This document shows positions 1 to 11,770 of a stretch of DNA of 64,000 bases, in pieces. The notes under the pieces are model-generated. The model did not search any database, had not been told where the DNA came from, and saw only the letters and a list, made by a program, of their open reading frames with translations. A program made the position numbers and the translations under genes. Origin of the DNA: Archivesica marissinica (taxonomy: Eukaryota; Mollusca; Bivalvia; Venerida; Vesicomyidae); NCBI GenBank assembly GCA_014843695.1, contig CM026404.1, positions 80,980,847 through 81,044,846 of the forward strand. Reading direction: 5' to 3'. Numbering within the stretch: the first letter of the stretch is position 1; every line of letters begins with the position of its first letter.

Positions 1-160
1 TATCCTCTGGTTCTTTTACGTACACGATACGATGTAAAGCACCGACACAAGACCTCGGTTTAAAGTCACATGTGAAAGACTGTTAAATTTATTAGGGTCA
101 GACTTGAGATCGAACCTGCGATCCCTGGATTACCAGCCCATCGTGTTAACCACCATTTAT
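1..160 (-). mobile_element. SINE-A fragment (tRNA-Thr-like family), cut by window edge
   Basis: Reverse-orientation copy of the commonest SINE in the window. The internal block (reverse complement of 'gacctcggtttaaagtc'), the B-box-like 'gatcgaacctgcgatcc' and part of the anticodon arm are readable. The 3' tail lies outside the window and the extreme tRNA-like head is degenerate. Confidence 0.8.
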
Positions 161-221
161 TGGCAAACGGCAAAACATTGCATGTGGCCATTTACAATAT
201 CATTAATAAATATGGCCAAGA

Positions 222-432
222 CACATATACAGTACAAAATGACATATAAATACATATATCAAACACACATATACAGTACAAAATGACATATAAATACATA
301 TATCAAACACACATATACAGTACAAAATGACATATAAATACATATATCAAACACACATATACAGTACAAAATGACATATAAATACATATATCAAACACAC
401 ATATACAGTACATAATGACATATATCAACAGA
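222..432. repeat. 44-bp minisatellite, about 4.8 copies
   Basis: Direct tandem repeat whose unit contains 'acacatatacagtacaaaat' followed by 'gacatataaatacatatatc'. Copies are nearly identical, and the last carries 'cataat' in place of 'caaaat'. Non-coding. Confidence 0.9.
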
Positions 433-460
433 ATGTCAACATTCATAATTATGACATATA

Positions 461-800
461 AACCTGCAATCAATTAGAAGCAGATATATCATCCAGGGTT
501 TGTTTTCTTATCTTCATAGATTCATGAATATATTTGGCAGTATCAGCATATCTGGGACAACACAACAACAAAATGATATTCATATTCTGTAACATTTCTA
601 GTACATAGTTTACATATACGATCTTGTCTGTCAATTCTGGCATTTGTACCAAATTCTATTTCAAGATTATGAGAACATATTCTAAAACGTGTTAGTTCTT
701 TTCTTAAATCATTGGTTACTATAACATCAAGGTATCGTTCATAACAAAACTCGGTTTTAGATTTTCTATAATAATCGAGTTTGGAGACTGTGTTAATAGC
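461..800 (-). pseudogene. Non-LTR retrotransposon (LINE) C-terminal fragment, frameshifted
   Basis: Read on the - strand, this region gives a LINE polymerase C-terminus: a stretch with 'RFRICSHNLEIEFG', then a CxxC pair (KLCTRN) and YEYHF, the usual Cys/His knuckle after the reverse transcriptase in many invertebrate LINEs. A stop and a frame change after YEYHF break it, with 'CCPRY' continuing in another frame. It is a dead fragment; the RT domain itself is absent. The family cannot be set from this piece alone. Confidence 0.65.
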
Positions 801-2180
801 AGTGTTCTATTCTTGACGATATTGGTCACGTATACGTTTCCTAAACATAGGCATATAGCTTAATGTTTGATCAAAATTGTTACAAACTTGAATGATAGAA
901 TTATATTTCACCGAATGAACTTTGAAAGCATTATTATCACGTGTGGCGCTAGCAATATATGACGTCATAGCAATATATGTAGTTATAATTATAAAATATG
1001 TTCTAATGAATTTGTTTTGTCTGTTGTTTTCAATATTGACAGCAGACATACACTAAACTGATAATGGTACCGGACCGAGTTCTTATTGTGAGTGCTCACA
1101 CCAACATAAGTGGTTATGCGGTTGTGTATTACAGTGAAATAATTCTACAGGCATGGGCAGCTAAAATGGATAACATTGGATAACAAACATATAATTAGCC
1201 AAAATCATTGGAAAATATTAAAGCAGCATTACATCGTATGAAATAAAAGATATTTGAAAAATTCAATTTTTAAGTATGGGTAGCAATGCTGCTACACATT
1301 CTAACATTATACTTTGTATGCTTATGTTCATTTTGTAAACAGTGTTTTTTTGCGATAAAACAAACTCGAAACCGAAAGTAGGACTTTCCAAGTCGATCGG
1401 TCACGCACTTGTTTACAACCGGAACGCATCGTCCGCACTTGTTTACATTCGGAATGCATCGTCCCATTTGTCCCACGTTGTCTTTTTTAATTAAATTACT
1501 TGATATGTTGATTCATACCTCTGTTAGCTAAGTCTTTTAGGGACATTTCTACATCGCCGTGAGGGGTTCGACATTAGAGGAAGATAGATAGTATTTCATG
1601 TTCAAAATATATACGTTGTTTTCTACATCCTCTGTTGTTTCACGCATGCGTACTGTGCGTGTTTACATTTCGTGTGTTGATAAACATATTCGCGTATACG
1701 GCGGTTTAAATTTATTGGAATTTTATCGTTTCTGAGCGACTATTTCGATTTTTGTTAACACACACACACATTAGTATTTATATTTTACCCAAAACATCCT
1801 TTATTACGATGTAATGCTGCTTTAATAAATACCGACAACATTAGTTTAAGAACTATATATGAATAATGTGTATATGATTGTTTTAATGGTTTAATAAATT
1901 GGGTCTCGAATAAGATTTGCTAGATGTATATGGTTTGTCTGAATATTTTATTAATATTAATAAGATAGATAATTAATTGTTTCCTACGTTGTTTAAACAA
2001 AAGAGTTGTAGATAATTACATACAAAATTGGCATGCTGTTGGAAATAGTGCAGTGCTGGACCTTTATAGACATTGCAACACAATACTTGTATATGAGTGC
2101 TATCTGGATTTATTGCCTAGGAATTTGAGGTTTTTTATTACTAGAATTTAGAGTATCTGCACATGTATTAAGAATTCAAA
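801..2180. other. AT-rich non-coding stretch, no gene seen
   Basis: No open frame here shows a recognisable domain or splice-consistent exon. The short frames at 807-1049 and 1270-1476 on the - strand lack coding character. Confidence 0.6.
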
Positions 2181-2410
2181 GTCGTGATAGCGCAGTGGAT
2201 GCGCGTTCGCTTCAGGTGCGAAAGGTCTGGAGTTCGAGCCCCGCTGGAGCCATTACGATTGTGCCCTTAGGCAAGGCATTTAAATTCCACGTTGCCTCTT
2301 CTCTCTCCCTCGTGGCGATGGATTCCATCAGGATTGAGGTCTCGAGAGTGATTAATATAAGTTGTAATAACTTGTTTCGCAATCAAGCTAAAATAAATTT
2401 GTATAAATTA
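2181..2410 (+). mobile_element. SINE-B, near full length
   Basis: tRNA-like head 'gtcgtgatagcgcagtggat' with an anticodon stem-loop that reads CAG (Leu-like) and a B box 'ggagttcgagccccgc'. The body contains 'gcccttaggcaaggcattta', then 'gatggattccatcagg' and 'ctcgagagtgatta'. The tail is 'agctaaaataaatttgtata'. Other copies lie near 12.9, 46.1, 55.4 and 63.4 kb. Confidence 0.9.
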
Positions 2411-2411
2411 A

Positions 2412-2645
2412 ATGTTATGTTGCAACACATTGGACATCGAAGACGAGTATCATTTCATGTTAATGTGCACGTGCTATGAATACATTAGAAAGAAATATAT
2501 TAAAAGATACCACCAGTACCGTCCATCTATGTTGAAATTTATTGAACTGATAACTTCAAACAAAAAAACTGTTGTATTAAACCTTGCGAAATATATAAAG
2601 GAAGCCAATGTATTAAGAAGTATTATTGTAAATGCTAAGAATTAA
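2412..2645 (+). pseudogene. LINE polymerase C-terminal fragment
   Basis: A 77-codon frame shows a Cys pair, IEDEYHF, a further Cys (MCTCYEYIRKKYI), then 'YRPSMLKFIELITSNKK' and a Lys-rich end. This is the typical C-terminal knuckle and tail of invertebrate LINE polymerases. It begins directly after a SINE-B copy, so everything upstream of the knuckle is missing. Non-functional remnant; similar pieces lie at 461-800 and 7456-7597. Confidence 0.7.
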
Positions 2646-2649
2646 TTAG

Positions 2650-3568
2650 TATCCGTTGCGCCTAAAAAGAAAACACATAGTTACATATGTGTATTACTAA
2701 TCAAACATTACATATTGGTACTAATTACTCAAACATGAAAAGAGATTAACAAACCTGCAATTGCAAAGGAATAATAATAATTATTTCATGCGGTTCGATT
2801 AGAAATAGCGTGAAATTTTTGTCTATCCGCGGAACGCATTGCAAAGGGTGATTATGAATATTGGTCAGGTGCAGCGATGCGTAAATATACGCGTACGTGT
2901 AATGGATATGTGTTGTAACTGGTCATTCTACCAGACGACTTCGCACAGTACACGTCTTGTTTACTTTATTCTCAAATTATTTTATATATATATTCACAAT
3001 GATAGCATACGTCTACACAGATAAAATGAGGTCCGACATTGGGCGATCTGACACCAAAATGACAAATGGACACAGGTTTCTCAGAGCAAATACATTTTTA
3101 AAAAAAATGTATGATCTCTGTGTTTTTCCTGGGCGAGTCGGTTTGCATGTGCGTGCTTAGATTGGTATTCTGTAAAATAAGTTGCACTTATTAACTTGTA
3201 TACCGGGCAAGAGACGTATGCTATTATTTTAGTGTGACCAAAATATTTCATTTCGGTGCATTTTGCATCCAGTTGTATATTGTGCGGCTGCAAATAGTTC
3301 ACGCTTCTAATAAACACTCCCGTCTGGTCATGCATATGGTGTTTGTGTTTCTTATTTGAGTAGAGCAAAGACTTAAAACAAATGTTCAGCATCATTGGTT
3401 TTTATCACGCCTTTATGTTCTCACAACACCACGTCGGATGTAAACAATACGGATAAAATACCAATATGCTGACTGATTAATTGACTTGTGAAAACACGGA
3501 AGGTGTTATGTTTCAGGTGAGGCAAAGGTTGTTTCGGATCCGGATTTTACGCCGCTGGCTGTTAGGTT
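2650..3568. other. Non-coding stretch, nothing recognised
   Basis: AT-rich sequence without a supported exon, RNA gene or named repeat. Confidence 0.5.
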
Positions 3569-3762
3569 TTCAGGGGTAATTTGCAATAGAAATGTGCACA
3601 AATGGTCCCGAAAACTTGTCCGGTATTCGGAAAAGAGAGGTTCCGGTTTAGAGAGGTTTTTTTACAATGAACAAAGAAGGGAAAATATCGGGACCGCGAA
3701 AATTGTCTGGTTTGGAGGGAATTCCGATTTAGAGGGGTTCCGGTTTTGAGGGGTTTCACTGT
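3569..3762. mobile_element. pogo/Tigger-like DNA transposon end or MITE
   Basis: Contains repeated phrases of the type 'gaggggttccggttt' and ends 'ggggtttcactg'. Read from the right edge, the terminus is CAGTGAAACCCCTC, a TIR style common in Tigger-like and other mariner-superfamily elements. The left TIR is not clear, so this may be one end or a truncated copy. No transposase frame is present. Confidence 0.5.
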
Positions 3763-3764
3763 AC

Positions 3765-5359
3765 TACTATACCGTGATTCCCGCGAAAAAGATAGCACGG
3801 GCTAATATTGTTATAACGGGTAAAAAGAAGTTTATTATCATTTATAATAAATTTGATTTTATGTATGCATTACTTGGCACACAGGATTATTTATTACACC
3901 CTACGTATTGATTTGGCTTATTCCAAACCTATTTATAGTAATGCTTGTAAATAACACGTTATCGTTGGGCCATAGTACATGTATCGCTCATTTGGGCTCA
4001 TGTTTTACAATCAGTAATATATGTAATGGAGCTAACGGTAATTGATTGATAGCATGCGGTTTAAATAATAATTATATACTATTGAATAATGTATTTAATA
4101 ATTTGTTATATATATAGCCAAGATATGTAATACATACAATAATGCTGTATGTGTATACTTGTTATCCACTGGCCGAATCTTGTTATCTTCGCTTTCGAAC
4201 AAGATAGACTGATGGTGGAACAGCGTTGTAGCGTTGCATAGTATTCAGAATGTGCATATGGAGTGCAAATTTTGATCTTGAGATGGCATTTATCATTACG
4301 ATTAACTATTCGACAGGTGACAACAAAATTCATTCAAGTGGCACGAAATCTTGTGCACGAAACTATAAGGGTGCAAGGAACCAATGAAAACAGTCATCTC
4401 TAAATATTATCCAATGACTGAATGACACCAATATGACTGTTGCCTTACTGTAAAGATTAAGGTGCTAACGACTTAACATGAGCAGCGCTTCAGTCTTAAT
4501 TAAATATTTTAATGGAACTAAAATCTACCGATTAAGATAAAAATGGAGAATTATTTTCGCTATAATTTGGAGAAAATAGCAATTACGCACAGTTATAAAT
4601 GCGTATGTTTTCTATATGTTTGTGCTAGCATACATACTATTTATGTTATATTATGTGTGTTCTCATGTGATTGGAAAGTTGAATGGAATTTAATTAATGA
4701 ATCTATGTATATGTCATGTAATATTAATCTACAAAGCCGCTCTAAATTAAATAAATGGATGCGTTCTGATTTACAAATATGACCACATGTAAAATTAAAT
4801 TTATAATACTTAACTTTTAGTAATGACTATGGGTACGAAGTGTTTATTGATCGGCCATGTTATAAAAACTATACAACTTTGCAACAACTTCAATTTTGTA
4901 TGTTTGGTTTTGTGTTTTGTTGCGTCTTTTGACCTTCTCCTTGTTAGAAATAAAGAACGGTTTTGCTTTAATTATAAGACACATATCAGATAAATATTAC
5001 ATGTATTTACACATATATAAATGGCTGTGGGAGCTCATTTGTATAAAATGTATGCTTTATCTTTGCACTGTTCGCTAACTGTATATAATATGTATGTATG
5101 TCCTCATGGGATTGAAAGCCTACTGGAATTTAATAAAATAAACTAAACTAAGCATTAAATAAATTCAAGCATTGTTCATCCTCTATACTGTAAAATGAAG
5201 CATCTTTATTATAATACTACATGTATATGTAAATTGATTTACCATTTTGAATATATACGCATGTTAAATGTGTTGTATTACGTGACCTATATATTATTAT
5301 ATGTTTATGACGATGTACCGTATAAAAGCCTTGAAATAATGTGTTATGTGTGTGTGTGT
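3765..5359. other. AT-rich non-coding stretch, no gene seen
   Basis: Several short frames but none with a domain, coding bias or convincing splice sites. A phrase 'tcatgtgattggaaag' near 4660 recurs as 'tcatgggattgaaag' near 5103, probably an old repeat. Confidence 0.5.
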
Positions 5360-5643
5360 TTTACGTTTATTTATCGTCGCTACCGGTTGCCCATATGAGC
5401 GACGCCTCCTGAAGAGATTAGTCATTTTAGATTTTTGGAGGATAGTGCAATGATACAGACAGACACCCATTCCAGAGTCTCCTCTGGTTCTGTTACATGC
5501 ACGGTGTACAGCACCGACACGAGACCTCGGTTTAACGTCCCATCTGAAAGACTGGTAATTTTATTAGGGTCACACTAGGGATCGAACCTGCGATGTCTGG
5601 ATTACCAGTCCAGCGTGTTACCACTGGACTAAGATATCCGTCT
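5360..5643 (-). mobile_element. SINE-A, full length with target-site duplication
   Basis: Complete reverse-orientation SINE-A: tail 'tttatcgtcgctaccgg' type at the left, tRNA-Thr(GGT)-like head at the right (both 'accagtccagcgtgttaccac' arms readable). It is bracketed by a perfect 12-bp duplication, aatgtgttatgt, at 5338-5349 and 5646-5657. Confidence 0.93.
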
Positions 5644-5707
5644 GTAATGTGTTATGTTGATCAATCCTTTATACGCATCCACAAATGTACATTTAATATC
5701 ATAGTTT

Positions 5708-6150
5708 ATAGACCATGGAGGTCATGTCCGTGATAATGTGTGAGCGTTGACTCGAATCTTTTGTAAAAATGAAAACTTAATCATATTTCCCCGCATACCC
5801 TGGCGTACCATGAAGATCATGTCCGTGATAATGTGTGAGGGTTGACTCGAATGTTTTGTAAAAATGAAAATTAAATGTGTATTCTTAATTACACATGTAT
5901 GGATTATGTACCAGTATACTGTGTGTTGTTTTGTTCCATGTGTATGGACTATGCAGTCGTACATTAAATGTGTATGCTTAATTACACATGTATGGATTAT
6001 GTACCAGTATACTGTGTGTTGTTTTATTACATGTGTATGGACTATACAGTCGTACATTAAATGTGTATGGACTATGCAGTCGTACATTAAATGTGTATGG
6101 ACTATGCAGTCGTACATTAAATGTGTTTGATTAATTACACATGTATTCGG
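5708..6150. repeat. Local direct-repeat block, about 65-bp and about 110-bp units
   Basis: Two copies of a unit with 'gatcatgtccgtgataatgt' type sequence (near 5712 and 5808) are followed by about two copies of a longer unit with 'attacacatgtatggattat', plus short 'tgtatggactatgcagtcgt' repeats. The open frames across it on both strands are by-products of the repeat. It lies just upstream of the first ELOVL exon. Confidence 0.8.
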
Positions 6151-6239
6151 ATTATTTACTGTATATTAATTGTTAAGTTTTAGTAAATATGCATTGATTA
6201 TGACTTTATTATATAGTAATTTTATTGTTTATGTTTCAG

Positions 6240-9200
6240 TTGGCAAGAGCATCTTGGTTGTTTTTCATAGCAAAATTTATTGAACTTCTTGATACGGTAT
6301 GTATTCTTTGTCAATATACAGTTACACCAGTGTTAACCCTTTCAACACCACAGACCTCTAAATTGGCTTACAAAAAAGTGTAGATCCAGATGAGCCAGCT
6401 CATCACGAGCTGTCTCATCAGGATCTGCACTTTTTTCAAGTAATATAACTATTTTTCGAATTTTTTTTTACCCATTTTGATAAATGAACTGATCCAAATG
6501 TAATGTTGTTATTAATTTATTGGTCTAATAATATCATGGACCAGTCCATGTGAGTTACTTGGTGTTGAAAGAGCCAAGGGAATCACAGAAAGTGACTGCT
6601 TGGCACAGGTGGCTGCTTCATAGAGGTAAAATATATAATAAAACAAGATATATGGAATCTTGAGACTGAGTTTGAGATTGGAGAATACAGTCAAGCCAGT
6701 GTTAACCCTTTCAACACCACAGACCTCTAAATAGGCTTACAAAAAGTGTAGATCCAGATGAGCCGGCTCGTGACGAGCCGTCTCATCAGGATTTGCACTT
6801 TTTGCCAGTGATATGACTATTTTTAGACATAATTACCTATTTTGATAAATGAACTTGTCCAAATGTGATTTTCTGATTCATTTATTGGTTATGAATATCA
6901 TGGACCAGTCCATGTGAGTTACTTGGTGTTGAATGGGTTAAGCAGCTAACCAAGGGACTATTTTTAGACATAATTACCTATTTTGATAAATGAACTTGTC
7001 CAAATGTGATTTTCTGATTCATTTATTGGTTATGAATATCATGGACCAGTCCATGTGAGTTACTTGGTGTTGAATGGGTTAAGCAGCTAACCAAGGGGAT
7101 CACTGTATGTTGCTTAGCAAAGGTGGCTGCTTAATAGATGACAAGTGTATAATAATACAACAACATATCTGGAAACTGGCTGCATAATACAGGTCGGCTG
7201 CTTAATAGAGGTGACCACTAACACAGGTTTATCTGTATTCATACAGTTCTCTGTCGTAAAATGTCATTTTGTTACATGGTGTCATTTTTAAACTGGCTTG
7301 GAATGGCCTAAAAAATTGTATGTATAGTGTCAAGCCTATAGTGTATCATAGTGTTCTTAAAAACAAACCAAACATGATTTTTAGTTTAGTTTACCCAAAA
7401 ACATTTTGTCCAGACCTGTGGTATTTAGGCTAATAGTACAATGGCTCCATGTTGCATTCTTCACATAATTTAGCGATAGAAATAGGCAGGAACATTATTC
7501 CCAGAGAAGATAGAAAATGTTTACAATGTACTATGACTGTAATCGACAATGAATTTCACTTCTTAATGGTATGTCCAAAATATTATAATTCATAATTTTT
7601 TTCTTCGGGGGCATATAGTTTTCGCAATGTCCGTATGTCCGTCCGTGTATCCATACGAGTCAATATTTCCTGTCTGGGCTGTCACTTCTGCAGCTATGGC
7701 GGGATTTCAAAACTAATGTGCCACAAATATCCGCCATATATAGATGATGTATCATACACAAGACATACGCCCCTAGCTTCAGGGTCAAGGTCACACGTGT
7801 CGGTTAAATTGGAAGTATAGGTACACAATTCTTATTCGGGCTGTAACTTCCACGGCTACTGTGGGATTTAAAATCTAATGTGCCACAAATGTCCGCCATA
7901 TATAGGTGATGTATCGTACACAAGACATACGCCCCTAGCTTCAGGGTCAAGGTCACACGTGTCGGTTAAATGGGACGTATAGGTACATAATTCTTATTCG
8001 GGCTGTAACTTCCATGGCGGGATTTCAAAACTAATGTGCCACAAATGTCCGCCATATATAGATGATGTATCGTACACAATGTTCATGTGCCCGTCCGAGT
8101 CAATATTACCATTCCAGACTTCAACTTCGTTGGCATTCATCACCTTCTGTGATAGTTCTTGTTACTAGTAATAGTGTTGTCATTGGCCGACACTACAAAC
8201 ATTCGATGATCTGATGAGCTCACTACACAAGCGCAAAATTAGTTAATAATTTATCAACATATTGCATTTCACTTTTAAAGAAAGAAAGAAAAAACATATA
8301 TAAAAATATCAACATTTTTGCTTTTAATGTACTATCATGTAAATGAAGGGGGCAACGATATTATTTCAACGTCTCTGTAAATGATTGTCTGCACCTTTCA
8401 TATGTTAACCCTTTCCTTCATAGAGATTTAGGTTAATATACTATTATATCTCCATACAAACGATAGCCATTTAGCTATCATGCAGTGGATAAGTAGTCGC
8501 CATATCTATCCCACCTCCATAGATATTACCTGGACTACATAAGATTTAGGTTAATATACTATTATATCTCCATACAAATGACAGCCATTTGGCTATCATG
8601 CAGTGGATAAGTAATCGCCATATCTATCCCACCTCCATAGATATTACTGGGACTACATGAGATTCTGGCCTTAATTATGAAAATTGGTTTGACTACTACA
8701 TTGTCAATGTATGTAATGGCATCAAGAGGTGCTTCTATGAGGGAAAGGGTTTATGAACATTGGTTTGGTTACTATATTGTCAATGCATGTCGTATTGGTA
8801 ATGGCGACAAGATGAGCTTCTATGGGGGAAAAGGTTAATGAACATTGGTTTGGCTACTATATTGTCAATACATGTCGTATTGGTAATGGCGTCAAGATGA
8901 GCTTCTATGGGGGAAAAGATTAATGTTGCTGGCTATTGATGTATTTTCCTACCATTTAATGCTGGATGAAATATATATTATGTTTATTGTTTTATGTTAT
9001 GTGTTATGTTTATTGTTTCATGTTATGTTTATTGTGTTATGTTTATTGTTTCATGTTATGTTTATTGTTTCATGTTATGTTTATTGTTTTATGTTATGTT
9101 TATTGTTTCATGTTATGTTTATTGTTTCATGTTATGTTTATTGTGTTATGTTTATTGTTTCATGTTATGTTTATTGTTTCATGTTATGTTTATTGTTTTA

Positions 9201-11099
9201 TGTTATGTTTATTGTTTCATGTTATGTTTATTGTTTCATGTTATGTTTATTGTGTTATGTTTATTGTTTCATGTTATGTTTATTGTTTCATGTTATGTTT
9301 ATTGTTTTATGTTATGTTTATTGTTTCATGTTATGTTTATTGTTTCATGTTATGTTTATTGTGTTATGTTTATTGTTTCATGTTATGTTTATTGTTTCAT
9401 GTTATGTTTATTGTTTTATGTTATGTTTATTGTTTCATGTTATGTTTATTGTTTCATGTTATGTTTATTGTGTTATGTTTATTGTTTCATGTTATGTTTA
9501 TTGTTTCATGTTATGTTTATTGTTTTATGTTATGTTTATTGTTTCATGTTATGTTTATTGTTTCATGTTATGTTTATTGTTTCATGTTATGTTTATTGTT
9601 TTATGTTTATTGTTTCATGTTATGTTTATTGTTTCATGTTATGTTTATTGTTTTATGTTATGTTTATTGTTTCATGTTATGTTTATTGTTTTATGTTATG
9701 TTTATTGTTTTATGTTATGTTTATTGTTTCATGTTATGTTTATTGTTTTATGTTATGTTTATTGTTTTATGTTTATTGTTTCATGTTATGTTTATTGTTT
9801 TGTTTGTTTTTATTTCATGTTATGTTTATTGTTTCATGTTATGCTTATTGTTTCATGTTATGTTTATTGTTTCATGTTATGTTTATTGTTTTATGTTATG
9901 TTTATTGTTTTATGTTTATTGTTTCATGTTATGTTTATTGTTTCATGTTATGTTTATTATTTCATGTTATGTTTATTGTTTCATGTTATGCTTATTGTTT
10001 CATGTTATGTTTATTGTTTCATGTTATGTTTATTGTTTCATGTTATGTTTATTGTTTCATGTTATGTTTATTGTTTCATGTTATGTTTATTGTTTCATGT
10101 TATGCTTATTGTTTTATGTTATGTTTAGTCTCGAGATTGAATTGCATATACTTTTTTATTAATCACTCTTGCCACTTATTCTCACCCTCTCCTACATCGC
10201 CACTTTTTTCGAGGGTGATGATGGGTGGTAACAATTTTTATTTATGTTGGGTTTCCCTAGTGTTTGTGCCCCCCCCCCCCGGTGTACAACATCCAGTCAA
10301 ATAAATAAATGGATACGCTTAGACTAACAGTAATAACGGACCAGTGATTATCACGCTGAACCGGAAATCCAAAATCTCAAATGACTAATCTCTGCAGGAG
10401 GCGTCGCTCATATGGGCAACAGGTAACGACGATAAATAAACTTAAAATACACACACAACCGCACTTGCACCACCACACACACTGATTACATGTTTCCAGA
10501 CATGTACGTGTTGGCGCTAGCTGTCTAGTTCAATGGGATACTTGTTTATTAGAAGCACGGCAATTGCATTTAATGAAGACTAATGAGTAACTTAAAACAT
10601 ATGTGGTGCTTATTAACAGGCTTGTGTGTACTTCATTGTTCTGTTTTCATTACTCCCGGCAACTCTTAGTGAAACATATGGGTAAGCCTTTTTTCTCAAC
10701 CACCCAACTGAATAATGACATCAACCACGCGTTTTGACCCAAACCCTAACCCTGGGCGGAGCAAGTGATGAAGGCGCGTTATGCGTGGTTGATACTATAT
10801 TCTGATCGGCTGGTTTTACGAAACATATGGGATAGTAGTGAGCATGATCTCGCTCTACCGAAAGGATGACTTTTGATGCAGAAAATAAAATAGTAAAAGT
10901 AATGAATAGTTCTACTCTCACTGTCTGAAATGTTGCCTTGCCATTAATTCATAAAACACACACATATAGTATATAGTTCTTGTTATTATACAGGTGTTCT
11001 TCATTTTACGCAAGAAGAACAATCAGGTGACGTTTCTGCACGTGTTCCATCATGGTTGTCTGCCCCTGTTCTGGTGGTGGGGAGTAAAAGCTGTACCAG
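6240..11099 (+). CDS. ELOVL: Very-long-chain fatty acid elongase (ELOVL1/7-like), two internal exons
   Basis: ELOVL proteins are ER multi-pass condensing enzymes that join malonyl-CoA to long acyl-CoA in the first step of each elongation cycle. Exon 6240-6296 follows 'ttttcag'-type acceptor sequence and encodes 19 residues including [11 protein letters not shown]; its donor is gtatgt. Exon 10994-11099 follows 'atacag' and encodes [20 protein letters not shown] and then a Trp-rich stretch [10 protein letters not shown], ending at gtacac in phase 1. Together they span the K-F-x-E-L-x-D-T motif, the LRKK-x-x-Q-V-TFLH motif and the catalytic HxxHH histidine box of the family, all intact. The order and wording fit ELOVL1/7 best. 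No 5' exon and no following exon (expected to start near GG-x-G-x-FHA) was found in the window, so the gene is partial here. The intervening intron of 4.7 kb holds MITEs, a LINE scrap and a 1.1-kb minisatellite. Confidence 0.88.
6318..6690. mobile_element. Composite repeat: MITE-1 inside a Tigger-like MITE (copy 1)
   Basis: The outer element starts 'acagttacaccagtgttaa' and resumes 'gccaagggaatcacagaaag' after the inner one. The inner MITE-1 runs from TTAA at 6333 to 'ggtgttgaaag' near 6571 and carries a central hairpin ('gatgagccagctcatcacg'). It is arranged head-to-tail with the next copy. Confidence 0.75.
6688..7235. mobile_element. Composite repeat: MITE-1 inside a Tigger-like MITE (copy 2)
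   Basis: Outer termini 'acagtcaagccagtgttaa' and 'gaccactaacacaggttta'. Inner MITE-1 spans TTAA 6702 to TTAA 6941, with TIRs TTAACCCTTTCAACACCA and a matching 'tggtgttgaatgggttaa'. The right 142 bp of the inner element plus the junction is tandemly duplicated (6814 and 6956 begin the two copies). Confidence 0.8.
7456..7597 (+). pseudogene. LINE polymerase C-terminal knuckle fragment
   Basis: Frame reading [19 protein letters not shown], then LQC, and after a short gap [13 protein letters not shown]. The CxxC...HxxxxC knuckle and the preceding RxxxxPREDRxC context are those of invertebrate LINE C-termini. It is short and flanked by unrelated sequence. Confidence 0.65.
7640..8095. repeat. About 160-bp direct repeat, three copies
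   Basis: Units begin near 7701, 7863 and 8019, judged by 'gggatttcaaaactaatgtg' and its variants. Each contains 'gtgccacaaat' and 'ccgccatatatag', and the first two also 'cagggtcaaggtcacacgtg'. No coding content supported. Confidence 0.8.
8096..8404. other. Non-coding stretch
   Basis: Nothing recognised between the 160-bp repeats and MITE-3. Confidence 0.5.
8405..8925. mobile_element. MITE-3 copy with internal and 3' tandem duplications
   Basis: Left end TTAACCCTTTCCTTCATAGA; right end 'cttctatgagggaaagggtt' near 8750, an inverted match. Inside, a 117-bp unit (from 'gagatttaggttaatatact') is present twice. The 3' part, about 85 bp with 'gaacattggtttgg', is repeated twice more to 8925. A shorter copy lies at 51824-52051. 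Confidence 0.78.
8980..10125. repeat. 19-bp minisatellite, about 1.1 kb, in the ELOVL intron
   Basis: Unit 'tttattgtttcatgttatg' with common variants (tttta for tttca, and shortened 'tttattgtgttatg'). The variants are ordered in a larger pattern: the short form recurs about every 108 bp between 9030 and 9480. Three overlapping frames of about 400 codons exist only because the unit lacks stops; they are not genes. Confidence 0.95.
10126..10993. other. Intronic sequence with a SINE-A 3' fragment
   Basis: 10372-10446 (+) is a SINE-A tail ('gtcgctcatatgggcaacag' and 'gataaataaactt'). A poly-C run lies at 10270-10280. No exon supported. Confidence 0.6.
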
Positions 11100-11224
11100 G
11101 TACACGTTTGCTATGACATAGATTAGATAGAGATACATTTCTTTATTTGTAGAGGGTGACCTAATTAGTTCTCAACTTATCCGCCTTATGTAATTTGACC
11201 CAATACAAAATGACATAAGCATAA

Positions 11225-11522
11225 CAGGGGCGTAGCCAGGAGGCAAATTATGTGCAGGCAGGTAAAGAATGTTGAGTGAGCGTAGCGAACGCGGTTGCTA
11301 GGGGGTCAGGGGGCATGCACCCCCGAAATTTTTTGGTTTTTAGGATGCAATTTCCCGCATTCTGCTGCATTTAAAAGACAAATTCGGACATGATAATACA
11401 CTGTTCTGCTTAGCTATACATGTACATCAAAAGCAATAACAATTCTATATATATATTTATTTATTTTGGTCAAAATGATGTGCAGGCCCGGGCCTTTTGG
11501 CCTAATGGCAGCTACGCGCCTG
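11225..11522. mobile_element. MITE-4 with CAGGGGCGTAGC termini
   Basis: Begins 'caggggcgtagccagg' and ends 'cagctacgcgcctg', an inverted match. The interior has 'ggggtcagggggcatgcacc'. Shorter relatives lie at 22467-22625 and 23727-23837. No transposase. Confidence 0.65.
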
Positions 11523-11770
11523 CATACTGAATTACAATCACGCACGTTTCCCTAAATTATCTGTAGGTAGAAGTGACTTCTCCCAAAATGTTGAGTCTAG
11601 CTTGAGCCCGGAGTAGTTATCATGTATTGACAAAATTAATTAAAAGACATCCAACATCGGAGTGCATATAAACTGTAGGTATACTGGCCGCTAAACGGAT
11701 CAAATATCCGTGTCAAAGTGGTCACTATTTACATATGGCATTTTTAACCAGTTTTGACAGTAACAAGCTA

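Noticed and set aside
8923..10304. Overlapping open frames of about 400 codons ([18 protein letters not shown] type)
   Set aside because: Produced by a stop-free 19-bp repeat in all three forward frames; no start context, splice link or domain.
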